Positions 11,876 through 25,400 of a stretch of 64,000 nucleotides of DNA are shown piece by piece. Each line of letters opens with the position of its first letter. Within the stretch, counting starts at the first letter, position 1. The DNA lies in NCBI GenBank assembly GCA_932521025.1, contig OW051471.1, forward strand, positions 1,922,001 to 1,986,000, written 5' to 3'. Made by a program: the position numbers and the translations under genes. The notes beneath the pieces are model-generated. The model was given only the letters and a program-made list of their open reading frames with translations, did no database searches and was not told the origin of the DNA. The stretch is from Oscheius onirici. Its lineage: Eukaryota > Nematoda > Chromadorea > Rhabditida > Rhabditidae.

Positions 11876-13488
11876 TTTTCAGTACAAATATGCTAAAATT
11901 GTTGAACTTTTATAGGTCAAATGGGGGCGTAAATGATGATTTTATGGTCCTAATTGAGACTATTATTCTTCTGCAAATATGGTGTGGAACTGAGGGAAAA
12001 TAGCAGCTAAATGAGCTCGTGGAGGTCGTGTGGAGTTCTAATAACTTTTACCTCGGGACTTATTATGAGGAAAAAGGGGAAAGAAATCAAATTTATGGTG
12101 ATTAGATCAAACGGACGGGTGACGTGTTACTTGGCTGAATGAAAAAACGACAGTTTGTTTCACAATCTCTCTATTACTAAAGTGCAATGATGTCTGTCGT
12201 GGACTCTGTTTATTTGTTTGTTTGTCCATGGCCATGAGATTCGTCTCGACAAGTCAGTAATTGTCAGGATTACAGTCACTTTTGAACTTGGAGTTGGCTG
12301 AGCGAAGATAGGTTTTGTCAAAGGTCAAGTTGGGTGGGAATTCAGAATCTAGGCTTTTGCTTTGTATGTTTGAGCGCCGCATGCGCCAAGGCGGCGAAAG
12401 CCGTCGTAGACGTATTCGAAAGTTTCGTATTCGAATGACAATGAGTCAAAAACTGAACTTTTTTGAAAGCGGGTTTGCCTAAATTGCATGTTTAGGAAAA
12501 GCTATATAGACGGGTGTCTTACCAAAACGTCATTTCTTGAATGGAATATATTTCACTCATAACCTTTATGAAGTCAATTGGGTCGTCCTTGTTATAGCTG
12601 TCTTCTTTGTAACTAACACATGCTGTTCAATTAAAGCGAGCGTACCCCGGCACCCCGTTGGAATTTCGCGCCCAAAAACTGCACAATGGCACAGTGGGCA
12701 AAGTGTTCGTTTGCTAAATTTTTCTTGCCCGGGTTCAATTCCTTTTTGTGATTTTCGTGTTGTCCATATATTTTATAGTCAAATATAATATGTACCGCAT
12801 CGCATCGTGCTATCTTTGAAGACGACGACGACTAGATGAACATTTATGTTTCTGTGCACCTAACATGTCATTGTGTAGCTAGTAAACTGAAAAAAAATCA
12901 AGCACTATAGCATTAGCAACTTTCCTAAGTAAAGATAAAACAGACATGCTTGCTGAGGGATCGAACCTCATCATATAATGGATTTGTAGTCGGCGCTCTT
13001 ATCCGCCCTCCTGAGGTGCAAGCTCGCGGCTAACTCTTCCGGCGTCATAAGCTGCCTTAATCAACTAATACATAGGGATAATCAACAGACGAGGGAGACT
13101 CGCTTTAAAAATCCAGTTCAGATGTATCATGAATCGTTGAGGAGCCGCGAAGTGATCTGAGCATGTCTCTGGTTTTCAAACAAATAATCTTCATTACCAA
13201 AGAGGTCTACAATCTACGGAATAATACTAAAGAGAAATTGATGCCACCGGATTGATCTCAGGATTCTCTTTGAACTATAGCCCAATCTTTACGATACGTC
13301 TTCTCACGCAATTTTTTGCGTACAAAACCACTCGGCACGCAATTTTACGTACGCAAAGTACGTAACGCAAATATATATGCTCTGGAATGTCTCAAAACTG
13401 GCTAGATTATGCAAAAACTAAGAGATGGGTTACGGTAGTTCGGGAAGTTTCGATTGTTTTGGGGGATAAAAACATGTTAGGGGACTGC
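11876..13488. other. Intergenic region between V-ATPase gene and receptor gene
   Basis: No gene is supported. It contains a SINE-like repeat body (12181-12460, also at 20211-20460) and two tRNA-like segments: about 12684-12760 on plus (GGCACAGTGGG, then GGGTTCAATTCC) and about 12950-13020 on minus (GAGGTTCGATCCC). The remainder is AT-rich and unremarkable. Confidence 0.55.
12181..12460 (+). repeat. SINE-like dispersed repeat, copy 1
   Basis: This matches 20211-20460 block by block: ATGTCTGTCGTGGACTCT, CGACAAGTCA, CACTTTTGAACTTGGAGT, TTTGAGCGCCGCA-GCGCCA and GAAAGCCGTCGTAGACG. Shorter relatives of the first block lie near tRNA-like B boxes at 15860-15900 and 26320-26375 (minus). This suggests a tRNA-derived SINE family. 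Confidence 0.6.
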
Positions 13489-16400
13489 TTAGTCAAGAGT
13501 CTGTAGGGCGCTCTTGAAGCTGTAAGGAACGAAGGCATAGCCGAGGCCGAGATAGAACTTGGACTGGAATTCGACCCAGTGGAGACGGAGGGTGTGGAGG
13601 AAGGCTGAGAGACCTTCCATCAAAACCAGGATGGAGAAGGTCAGGACGGCAAAGAAGAAGAAGATAAAGTAGGCGGCGATGTAGCCTGCAATTCCGTCCA
13701 AGCTGAAGGCATTGGCGAGGACCATGTGCCACAACACTTCGGAGAGTTCTGGAAAAAATTGATTTCTAGAGAACACAACTCAGAGGTAGTAAGAAATCAA
13801 ATTTCTTTTGATTACATGGTAGGGCTGAAGCCTATTTTAAAAATTCGAGCAGTTTTTACACTGTACGCACCAGGGTTGGGCGAACGTTCGGTGTTCGTTT
13901 TGACCGAACACGAACAGTTCGTGTTCGAGGGCGAACACTGAACTGGCGAATGTTCGTGTTCGTGTTCGCTTGACAAACAATAAAGTGAAAATGTTCGCTG
14001 TTCAGGGCTCGAACAGAGTTCAGAATGGCACGAACGGTCTGGAAAGAACTGCTTGTTTGGTTAGGGGAAGTTTTAATTGTTTTTGTTTCGTCCATTAGAT
14101 AAGTACAGTCATTTGCGAGCACTTTATTAGTTACGTCCGTATTCTCCACAAAAAATCTGCAACTTGGGTTCGAATATAAATCAAGATTGGTTTCAAGATT
14201 TCGGGAACAAAGAGACCAGTTGTTCACCTTGATCTATTTCTCGAGAAGGAAAGTGAGCACCACACAAACGTCTTTCTTTTTTTACCAAAAAACATTTCGA
14301 GATTCAAATTTGCGTTGAATGTTCAGTAGAAAGTGGCGCTGGCGCTATCTAGTACCGAACAAAAAGCGCACTGTTCGGTTCATGTTCGGTTCGGCCCAAA
14401 AAACTTAGGGGATGTTCGGTTCGTGTTCGCGTTCGCCGAAAATATCAATGTTCGCCCAACCCTGGTACGCACGCAATGAAGCCAAGACATCAGAGAAATA
14501 TTTTTTCCGCGGAATTTCCGCGGAAACGCGGAAACTGAATTTGGGAAATTTCCGTTTCCGCGGAAAGCGGAAAATTTTTTTTAGACCCGCGTAAATATTG
14601 GGCTATATTTTCTTGTCATTTTTGAGCCAAACTTGTGAAAATAGCAGCTAAAAATAGACTTACAATTAGGAGCACTTTTTCACCAGGATCAACGTCCGCG
14701 TGGATAGATCGTTTGAGTCTGATTTTCTGGCTCAAAGTAGGCATATGAAAGGCCAATATTACCCCCAAAGCATCAACCAATTTGATTGAACTATCTGGTT
14801 TTACGGGTCGATTTACTGCAAACTCCCGACTTCTCAATACCCTGCTCCCAGTTTTAGTTTTTGCCTCTGGGGCAAGCAAAAACTTTTCGGGCTAATGTTG
14901 TTCTACAATCTGATAGCTCTTGACAAGCTCTCTCCAATGATACCAGAAAATCGAAGCTATCTTGAAAAGTCATGGAGATATGATGCTTTCAAAACACCCA
15001 CTTTTGGCAAAAATGGACCAACTGGATACAACTTACAATTTTTAAGCACAAAACCGGACAGTCTGGTCCTGGGCACTGGAATGAGGCATATAAAACTCTA
15101 TAGGAGCAGGGTATTGAAAAGTCGGGAGCTACCTGATAGCTCCGGACACTCGCTTTGCCTACTGTTTTCTGCTTTAGGCTATCTTTTGCATCTAGATATA
15201 CCTTTTCTGAGGTGTTCTACACGATTGTTAGAAAGCAAAAAAGAAAAAGAAAGCAAAATGAGTGAAAATAGGGCAAAACAAAAATTTCCGTTTTTCTTTT
15301 CGCGGAAATTCAAAAATGGAAAATTTCCGTTTGCGCGGAATGCGGAAAAAAAAATTTGGTCTACGGAATTTCCGCGGAAACTTTTTTGCTGTTTCCGCAC
15401 ATCTCTGCAAGACATTGTTCTTATCAGTTTGCCAGAGAAACCCAAGAACTATACACGATTTCTGAAACATTTTAGATAAAAATAAGTTGATAACCAGCCA
15501 ACTCATGGCCACTGTGTAGATCGAAACTTTGTTTTTTTGGACGTACTCATAATGGAACAACTAATACATTTTGCTGTGGCCTGTAACTTAGAGAGTTCTG
15601 GAAATTTTGAAAGCCGACCGACGATGCATTGGACTATATTTAAATTATTTAGTAGAACTGAAACAAAGCCGAAAATTGGAACAGTAGACATAACTTCACA
15701 AATTTACCATGTATTGCTACTTTCAAACAAAACCAGTCTTTGACGGCTGCCGCTTAGTTTTCCAATCTCTACTTTCCATAGAAAAAAAATAGATTTTTTT
15801 AATTGGGCCGGAATCGAACCGGATGTTTCGTCGTTCAAACCCTTGTTCTTTGGCGTGGCAATACACACGGACAGACAGAGACCATTGCCCTTTAGTGTTA
15901 GTTTCTTTAGTGTTGTCTTTCAGTTTTTCCCGCCATCGATAGATAAAATCAATAAAAACTTCACAGATTGTATAACTCGGATGAAGCAAACAACAATAAG
16001 TCTTCCAGCGCGAAAATTTTATCATTGTTTTGTTTCGCCCTCATGGTAACGCTCGCCCTTCTGCACATTTTCACTCAATTCAACTTTTTCAACAGAAAAA
16101 AAACTCACGAGCATGAGCCAGAGAAAGAGCCCAGAGACGGAGGTACGAAGCCGTGTGGGAGACACATCCCAGAACGTATTCAATTGTGTGGATGGACTGA
16201 TGGACGAAGACGTCGGCCAGAGACTGAAATTTGTATTTTTTTTTTTGGTTTCAAGTTTTTGTAAAGAAGCAAACTGTTTGCTAGCAGTAATACATAGCGA
16301 AGGCACTGGTCACAAAAACTCACATGTTCCTCGTGGTCGTCATCATGGTCGTGAGCCTGCTTGGCTCCTCCGTTGACGACAATTTCGGCGTCGTCTTCGT

Positions 16401-19400
16401 GCATTTTCGCGTGGACTGACTGAAATTTTGGTATATTTTTATATCGAGCTCAATTGGCGGAGACTAGATGGGGAGATTGAAATAAAAAATATGTGTTATT
16501 TTAATTCTCCGATCTTTTGACATTTCCGCAAAGTTTGACCTCGAATTGGTATCTTTTCAATGGGACACATCAAAAACTTGGATGCGTCCTTGAACTTATA
16601 GAGGCTATATGGTTGCAATGAAACAAAAATGCAAATTCTATGCCTCTTGTGACCTTGTCAGTCATTTTGGCGTGGATTGAACAAATCTTTTCTTTCATTG
16701 AATTTCAATTGGTCATTTGCCAAACCATATATTGCTACAGCAAAATAACGAAGAATATAGAGCGCGGACGTAAAACATGTTATAGACAAAAACAAACTTC
16801 AAACTTATTGGAACAGCTTGGGTAATCTAGCTCGGAATATGAGACAGACCATCAAACTTCGTTTCGATTTCGTTTCTCATTGCAGGTCAGTTTCTACGTT
16901 GCAGCGTTATGCCTAGGAGCTAGCTATTTCCCCAAGACTGGCCTGTACTTCTTTACTAACCTGCTCTGGAATCTCAGGTGAGCCTGTCTGTCCCTGACTC
17001 AGTCTGTTCAAGTGTCACATTTATTGAAGGGTAGACTAGACTAGTTGGGGGAGAGGCCTCTCAGGTCACCGACTGGGGAATTATCGCCCCTAGGCTGATA
17101 TAGCCTCTCACTTCTTCCAAACTTTCATGTTCCACAGACTCTCCTTATACCTTAGTTCGTTCCACATTTTACTTGTAACATCCGTATCGAACCAAAAACC
17201 CACCATATTGCTTCCCATGGCCTTCTTTTTCTTCTTCTCCTCCATCATATGGTGCAGGGGTTTACCCAGCAACATTACAGGAATGCATGCCACGGCGATC
17301 AGAACCAAAACCGCTTCGACCATTGACTGGCCCGGGTACCATTGGCTCAGATAACAGGCGTCCAGCTCTTTGTAGGTCGTGTGACCGTCGGTTCCATTGG
17401 TAGCCATGGTCATGTTGACGAATCCAGACTCTCTGGACTTGAACATGAACATGTTGATGAGACCGATCAGGAGCGATGGGGCACAATGGGGTCCCGGGTA
17501 GAACTGTCCAAAGACGTACTTCTCCTCAACCCAGAAGGAGAGCCATTTGATGATTATCTGCAAGTTTTTTGGGTGTTTTATGGGATTCAAGAAGAAGAAA
17601 ATATTGGACTTTGTCTTGCACTTTTTCACGGCATGGTGCACTGTAAAAAAAACTATTTCTCTTGTGAGTCTTGTTACTGTGAAACATTTTCACAAAGGAA
17701 GTTAAACTTTTTTACCTTCTGAATAACCTTGATTAGATCTGAGAAAATATAGGTGTTCTTTTGGAAATCTGAACTAGATATTTTGGGATACTATAGCGGT
17801 TGATCAGTTTACTAAAATCGACGTAACCACATAGGAAGCATTTTTTAGTCAACAACTTCCTCGTAATTTTGCACTTTCTGGATGTCAGACTGATTGGGAA
17901 CTACATTAGCATTCCACAAAAATGAAATTTCAGCTTGACGTTTTCGTGAAACCTTTTCAAATTTTGATTTTTGCAACATGATGTGAGCTGATGAGAGCCA
18001 GTCGATATTTTTGGTGGTAACTTGAAATATTTGCACAGCAAAAGGCTAATATTACGTACTTTTCGTGGTTTTTCTACCTCGTGCAATTGTTTCTTTTTTG
18101 CAACTAGAACAATGATTCTGAACATATATGGTCTGCTCAAAAAGAAGAGGGATTACCATAAGATTTTAGCTCTTCCCTTCGAGACCCCACAGTTCGCTGC
18201 GTATCTTTCGAATTTGTTGGCTGAGGCAATGTTTGCGTGCCAAGTGGGTCTCGAATGGAAGAGCTAAAATCTTGCGGTAATCCCTCGGGTCGAGGACTTT
18301 ATGTAGAAATTCTACATAAAGTCCCCGTCCCAAGATAAAATTTTCTACATAAAGTCCACCCCCGACTTTATGTAGAAATTTTTTTTCTACATAAAGTCCT
18401 CGACCCTAATCCCTCTTCTTTTTGAACACACTGTAACTCATACAAATAGCGTACTGTGAAAACATATCACATTCTTGATATTTGGGTGAAGCATTCCATT
18501 TTTTCCTACGTAGAACATGAAACCATTGTCTGTTTCTCATCAAGCTTACAGTTACGGGTAGTTTGACACGTTGCTGCCAAAAAAAGTATTCTCATTTCGA
18601 TGATTACGTGCAGTTTTGGATGTCTTTTGTTGAAACTACAGTAGGAGAAACTATAAGATTCTAGAGCAAATTGAACACAGGCAACGTACTGCTAAACTTC
18701 TCTTCTTTCTGACGGCTGCTTGAAACAGTTCCTCACAGAATATCGCGAACAAGCTATTGTCAGTTATCTTCTTCTAGTAAAGCTTGAGCTGAAACTGATG
18801 TTCAGCGGCATTTGTCGATAGTAACGTAATACTGACTGCTCTTTTTGAAGTTCCCATGAAAGTTTTATGTGAAGCCCTCGCTTTGCCTACGCTCTGATAC
18901 AGTTCCTACAAATGAAATTATTTCCAGAGTGTTGAGATGTGTGGGTGATTGGAAACGGTTTGCGAAAAGATGAGCGTTGCGTAGGTCAAACTTCAATCTT
19001 GAAGATAATGGTGGAATATTTCTCCTTTTCAAACATCAAACAAGAGTTTCTACTTTCACAAAGCTCTGCTGCTTTTTTGGAAGGACTTTCTGAGTCGAAA
19101 ATGGAATTTTTCGTCCGATGTGAAACACAACATAAAAAGAGGTGACTCTTGTTACTAGCTTGAAACATTTCTATATGGAAACTTCGTGCATGCAAAATCT
19201 TTCTCCTGAAAAATTCGTTCCATAAATTAGACGACTCGAAAACCACGGACCATTGCCTACTTCTCGGGTATTTTATTGTTGTAGAGGTATTGAAACATTT
19301 GTTCAAAAAAAGCTGATTTCTACTTTTTCCGCAGATGAGAGGAGCTTTCCATAGAGCAAATCTATTCCATAAGTTCTGGTAGTTTTCGGCGAAAAGTGAA

Positions 19401-22400
19401 CAAACCTTGAATGATTCTCTTTGACCTTGCTCTAACTGTCAGCGTTTTTCATTCCATATTCAGAAAAATTCTACCTGAATGCACAAATAGATGAAGATGC
19501 AGGACATGAAGAGCATTTGTGGGATGAAGACTGTGAAGATGTCAATTTTTGAGTGGAAGAACCTAAACATCCAGTTTCTAGAACACAAAAATAGGTATGC
19601 CTGTGATTAAAAACGGAGAGAATGACTCCAAAAGTCATCTGTCCGATTCCGAGAATGACGGAGAGCTTCATCTTCATCGAGTTCAAGTAGTTGAGCTTGT
19701 TTTCGGCCAAATTCCAGATGGGATCGACGCCGAACGGGTATGGACCGTCGTCGTGGAGATATCCATCTCGAGGGTCAAACTCGAGCATCACCTCCTTCTT
19801 GGCCACAATTCCCTCGTCGATCCATCTGTTCAGGTCGCGGGGACTAAAGTTTTTTAGTTTTTTGTTTCAAAAGGGTGGAAAAAGCTTTCAGAATTTCTAA
19901 ATATTGCTTTTTTGTAGGGTTTCATTTTCGATTTCTTTTCAAAATGGACCATTGAAAAAACGCAGAAACCAGATCCAAACGTCATTTTTTTGTCATTTAT
20001 GTCTCACAATCCTAATAAACGAAACCGTAACAACCTGTTTTCGATACAATGTTCTCAAAAATAGTGTGGAACAAACTTTCTTACCCGAGTTTCAATATTT
20101 CCATAAAAGGGGAATATTTCTCAATTCCTTATTTTTTTTTTCTATACATCATTCGCAGAAAAAAACTGATCCCGCTCAGAATGATCAAACAAATGATCTA
20201 AAATATCTAAGGAGCAATGGTGTCTGTCGTGGACTCTATTTGGGTGTGTTTGTCTATGGCCACGAGATTTGTCGCGACAAGTCAAAAAATGTCAGGATTA
20301 GAGTCACTTTTGAACTTGGAGTGATAAAGAGTTAGTTGAGCAAAGAGATATTGGGTCAGATATCGGGTTAGATGGGAATTCAGAATTTAGGCAGATTCTG
20401 ACCGCCTCTATTTGAGCGCCGCAGGCGCCAGGGCTTCGAAAGCCGTCGTAGACGGCTGGTGTTTCCTAAATCTCATAACGGAAACGCGGTGATTGCTAAA
20501 CATTCTTTTTTTCTTGAAGTTTCTTTTAGCCAATTTTGTTCACTGCTCCTTTATTCTCTACCAATGTTTCAGAGTTCACATAAAAGAAAACACAATGTTC
20601 AACTCTTACTTACGTGGACTTATTCACATCCATTATTCACATCCATGTTTCACAGTTCGCATAAGTGAATCTTCTGAGCTGATCCGTTGTCTTTAGGCTT
20701 GTTGAAAACCTGCGCTGCGTTCTGGGCTGGGCTGCGCTGCGGCTAGGTTGGACTTTGCGGCGGGCTAAAAAAATTCATTTCGCATTTTTTTCTGGTTTAT
20801 TTTGTTTCCAAATACGTCCCCCGATTAGATTTAGTTTTGTCATCAGAAAAATTGGAAGAAAATCGAAAACTGACAATGGAAATAGAAGAAAACTGCTATT
20901 TTTACCGAATTTCGTCAAAAATCCGCATTTTCTTCTATTTTTGTCGTCAGTTTTCGATTTTCTTCCAATTTTTCTGATGGCAAAACTAAATCTAATTGGG
21001 GACGTATTTGGGAACAAAAAAATTAAAAAAAAATGCGAAATGAATTTTTTTAGCCCGCCGCAAAGTACAACCTGGCCGCAGCGCAACAACCCAGAATCAA
21101 CAAGCCTGGTTGTCATCGTCCAAAAAATGATTGCATCATTCGAATCAAACATTATTTAGTTTCTAACGAAAAGTTCTTTGAATTACTTGCTTTAGCCTAC
21201 CGTAAAACCTCTGTTAGAACCCCCTCCCCCCTTTTTACGTAAGAAGGCGCAATTACGTATTCACGTTATTCAGGGTCAAGACAACATTTTTCAACTTTTT
21301 GGGGTTCTGTAAAGTTGTAGAGGATGTCGGGGGCCACAACTTTACAAAACGTCACAAAGTCAAGAAATGCCGTCTTGACCGAAAAAATGCGAGTACGTAA
21401 TTGCGTATCTTACGTAAGGGTGGGGTTCTGATAGATATTTTATGATATTTTCCAAGAACAAGAGGTCAAAACCTACTACTCTCTCGGAATATGCGGTTAA
21501 TTTGAGTGTCAGTGTGGGTTACTGTCGCTTCTGACTTGAAATATCGGTTGGGTTACTGTCGTTTTTATCCTAAGTTTCTACTGATCTGTCTACAGTAAGT
21601 GATTTTGGGATAATTTCAGGTTACTGTAACTTCTGGCTCATTGTCAGATATTGTGTTACTGTAATATGCTCGCTTATCCTAAATTTGGACAAACCCGATC
21701 TTTGCAGGTTATTATACATATAACGAACTCCTATAGGTACCCCAAAGTTATTGAAAACTTTTTTAGATTTCTCAGACCTGCTTAAGTAAAAAGTAGTGCA
21801 TGTTTATCACTGTTTTCGTCGGCATTTTGCAAATCCCAAAAAAAATTGAATGTGTTTGAAAAGACTCATAAAAGGAAGCATACTTCTCAATTCGGAATTT
21901 TTTTCATTGCCTTTTCCAAAACGAATAAGCCCAAACTCACTCATAAGGATTCCTCCACGTGCTGCCGAACAAATTGAAAGATTTGGCGAAGATGTCATTG
22001 TAGACGACTCCGGCATGAAGAGAAAACAGTCCCATTAAGAGAATAATGTACCGACCGCCGAAGAACATTCCAAAGATTTCGTCCTTGATGTTCCTGGCGA
22101 TCAGATTCTTCTCCCTCAAGACGAGCCACAGTCCACACAACGACATCAGAATTCCGTGACCGAGATCACCGAACATGATGGAGAAGAGGAACGGGAAGGA
22201 GATGATGGTATACGGAGCTGGATTCAGTTCCCGGTAGCTGGCGATTCCGTAAGAGTCGACGATGCCCTGAAATGGAAAAATTAGCAGCTCAGAAAGTTGA
22301 TTTTGAAACTATTTGCTGACTTGACGTTATGAGAACCGAACAGAGTAACATGTGCTGGATTGAGTAAAAGTGTTGCTTACCTAATGTTCGAGATTTTCCT

Positions 22401-25400
22401 ATTCTCCCGATCAAATTAGACCGATCGTCGAAAAAAAGGACCAAAACTAGAAAGCTTCTTGTCAGAATGGGATGGCAATCGTGAAAGATCAGTGTGTTGA
22501 TGTTTTTTAGAGAATAAAATTCACTAGGTTATTTAAGACATCATGAACTCATTGCATCAGGCTTGTTGATTTGCTGTGCCGCGCCGCAGAATTCAGCGCT
22601 CCGGTCTAGAGGCGCGTCGCGCCGCGCCGCAGAATTCAGCGCTGGCCACAGAGGCGCGCCGCAGAGGAATTTGAGAAAGAAAATAGGTTTTTGCATTTTT
22701 AAGTGCTTTATACTCATTTTTTCGACTTCTAGGTCGTTTTAATCGATTCAGCGTGAAAAAATACCCTAGAAAAACAAAGGTTGTGTATTTCACATCATTC
22801 AATAATAGCTTGTTAGCGCTGCTTTTCTATGGCACTTCTAATCATCAAAATATGAAACAAAAATATCCGTCGACAATACCTGGAAAACGGCCGTGAACTT
22901 GTTGGTCATGTTGTAAGTAGGAGGGGTCTTGTTCGTCTGCAGAACGTTTAGGACGGGACGAACAGACGAGCCGGAGCTCTCAGCTCCACGCTCCAGAGCC
23001 TCTCTGACCTCGTCCAAATGACGGTTAGGAACCCAGGCTTCTCCGACGAAGAAACGACCGATACCGTCAAAGGTGAAGAGATTCATGTGAGCGTAGACGG
23101 CCTTTTGCATTCGAACCTGAAAAAGGTTGGGGATTAGACTGAAGACAGAAAGATAGAGGGACAGTATTTTGAACTGGAAGCGTTCTGGGATTTTAGACCC
23201 CAACCCCTTTCAATTTTTTCTGCATTCCCCCTGTTCCAGTTCGCCTGCTGAATTTTCCATCCCCTGTTTACATAATTCCGATGAGATGGCTACTCTCTGA
23301 GGAGCACGACTGGTTCGGATACAGAGATTGACAGAGAGTCGTGAAAGAGAACAGAGACAGGGGACAGAGAAACAGTGCAAAGAGACACTCAAACATATTT
23401 TACTACTTCTATAAGGAGTGCATTTCTCAATAACTTTCAATAAATGCCTGATTGACGATGCAAAACTGTTCCCAAATGTGATGATTTTTCATCACGACTC
23501 ATCATTTGTCAGAGGATTTCTAGTTGGGTATCGGGAGTTCACTTAGAAATTGGCCTAGTACTATACTTTTCAAGAGATAGTGAGTAGGTCAGGGCCTAAC
23601 TTTTCCCCGTCCTTATTATGTTCGTATTGTTTTGAGAAAGTTTCTGCGTAGACTGCTTCAACCAAAAGTTCCGTATCTAATGGCCTTGTTTGAAGCATAA
23701 AACAATGTGCGGAACAATTTTCTTAGCCCTTCAAAACTACTCTTTTTTTATATACTAAAACTTTCCAAAGACTTCCGAAATGCCACTCCCGATCTTCTGT
23801 ACTGAATACGAAACAGGTGTATGAAGCTAGAAACCAGCAGAGACACGAACAGGAATAATGGAGAGTCAGAGTCTCTAGCACATAGAGTAGAACACAGACA
23901 GTAGACAGAGACAAGTTCAGAATCGTAAAGACTGTATCAGAAAATTCAGTAAAGTTACAGTATACCTATAAGAAAAGAGTATTTGGGTGAGATTCAGTAA
24001 TCTGGCGGTATTCAGGTATAAAATTTTTGGCCTTTTGTCTGATTGTGAGACTTTCTCATACCCATACCTGAATACTGTACCTATCCAGTGATTCCAGGCT
24101 ACTTTCTCTTTCTGATAGTGAGAGTCACATCAGCCCTCTTCCCTGTTCCCATCTCGATGGGGTTACTCTCAGTAGAGTTACAGTAATAGGATGGGGTGGA
24201 TGAAAACTTTACTGAGAGGTACAGTATGAGACGGTTTCTACATATTTCCTATCCCCTTCTAGATAGTCTGATGTCTCCAGACAGTCCCCCTTCCCAATAT
24301 CTGATCTTCTGTACAGAGTACAAATCAGACGACTGTCTAGTCTGCCCCATAAAAGACCTCCAAATCTTCAGTCTCTACCAACTGGACAGCCATGTTGACC
24401 GTCTATAACCTCCTTCTTCTCTTCCTCATCTTCTCGACCGTCGTCTCTCTCGCCCCAGAAAACTTCCTGGAAGACGGAGACGAGAAGCCTCTGGGATACT
24501 GGGACTGCGTCCAGGATTGCAAAACCAACTGGGGTACGTGAGTCCATTTTTCGGTACAGAATTCTAGTAATTCTTTCAGCCGGTCCAGGTTTTTCTGCTT
24601 CGAGATCTGTGCTGCCTTCTGGCTTGTTAATCAGGGATAGGAGAAAACAGAGATGGAAATAAATATCTTTGAAAGATTTTGGAGAGATACAGAGGGACAG
24701 AGAGATAGATAGAATACCCACCTGTTTCAACCACTGATTGTGGTTGTTAGCGGCAGCCTGAAGAACTCTCATTCTGTGCTCCTTCGTCTGTCCAATGACA
24801 GTCTGGAGGTCCTGGAGACGAGCGCGAACATCCACTCGAGCCGACTGGCGTTCCTTGAACGTCTGGGGACAGTTCTTTAGCAGCTTGGCCTTGAATCCCT
24901 CGCAGACTTTCTCGACAATTGAACGGAGACGGTCTCCCTTGTAGAAGACGATGAAGACGCTCTTGTTTATCATCTCACCCTGAATTTTTATGTTTTTTTT
25001 GCGGAAATTTTAAAAAATTACGGTTTCCGACTCGAAAGGCTCGGCAATGTCAGAGGAACGAAGATAGGCGGTGTGATGGGAAGCTCGCCACAGGATACGT
25101 TCAAAGGGGATCAGACGGTCACGGCGGATCACTCCAACGACGTAGCTGAAAAATATATATTTTTGATTATTTCTGAGTCCTTCAGTGATAAAATCAGTAA
25201 CGGTATATTTCTACAAATTGGTTTCGTTTCAAAAAGTGTTTAAGAAACTACTGCTATTTTTATGTACTGGTCGTGTTTCAACTGATTGTTCGAGTCTTTT
25301 TCTTTTAGAAAATGTGTTCACCGTCCAAAATATATCAGCTACAGGATTCGTTTTTCTACTAAAATTGAAACATTGGTAGCAACAGCTCAAACCAAATGAC

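Noticed and set aside
13493-13732. Proline- and arginine-rich frame overlapping the last V-ATPase exon
   Set aside because: Same-strand shadow of the exon in another frame; the family sequence is in the frame ending at 13489.
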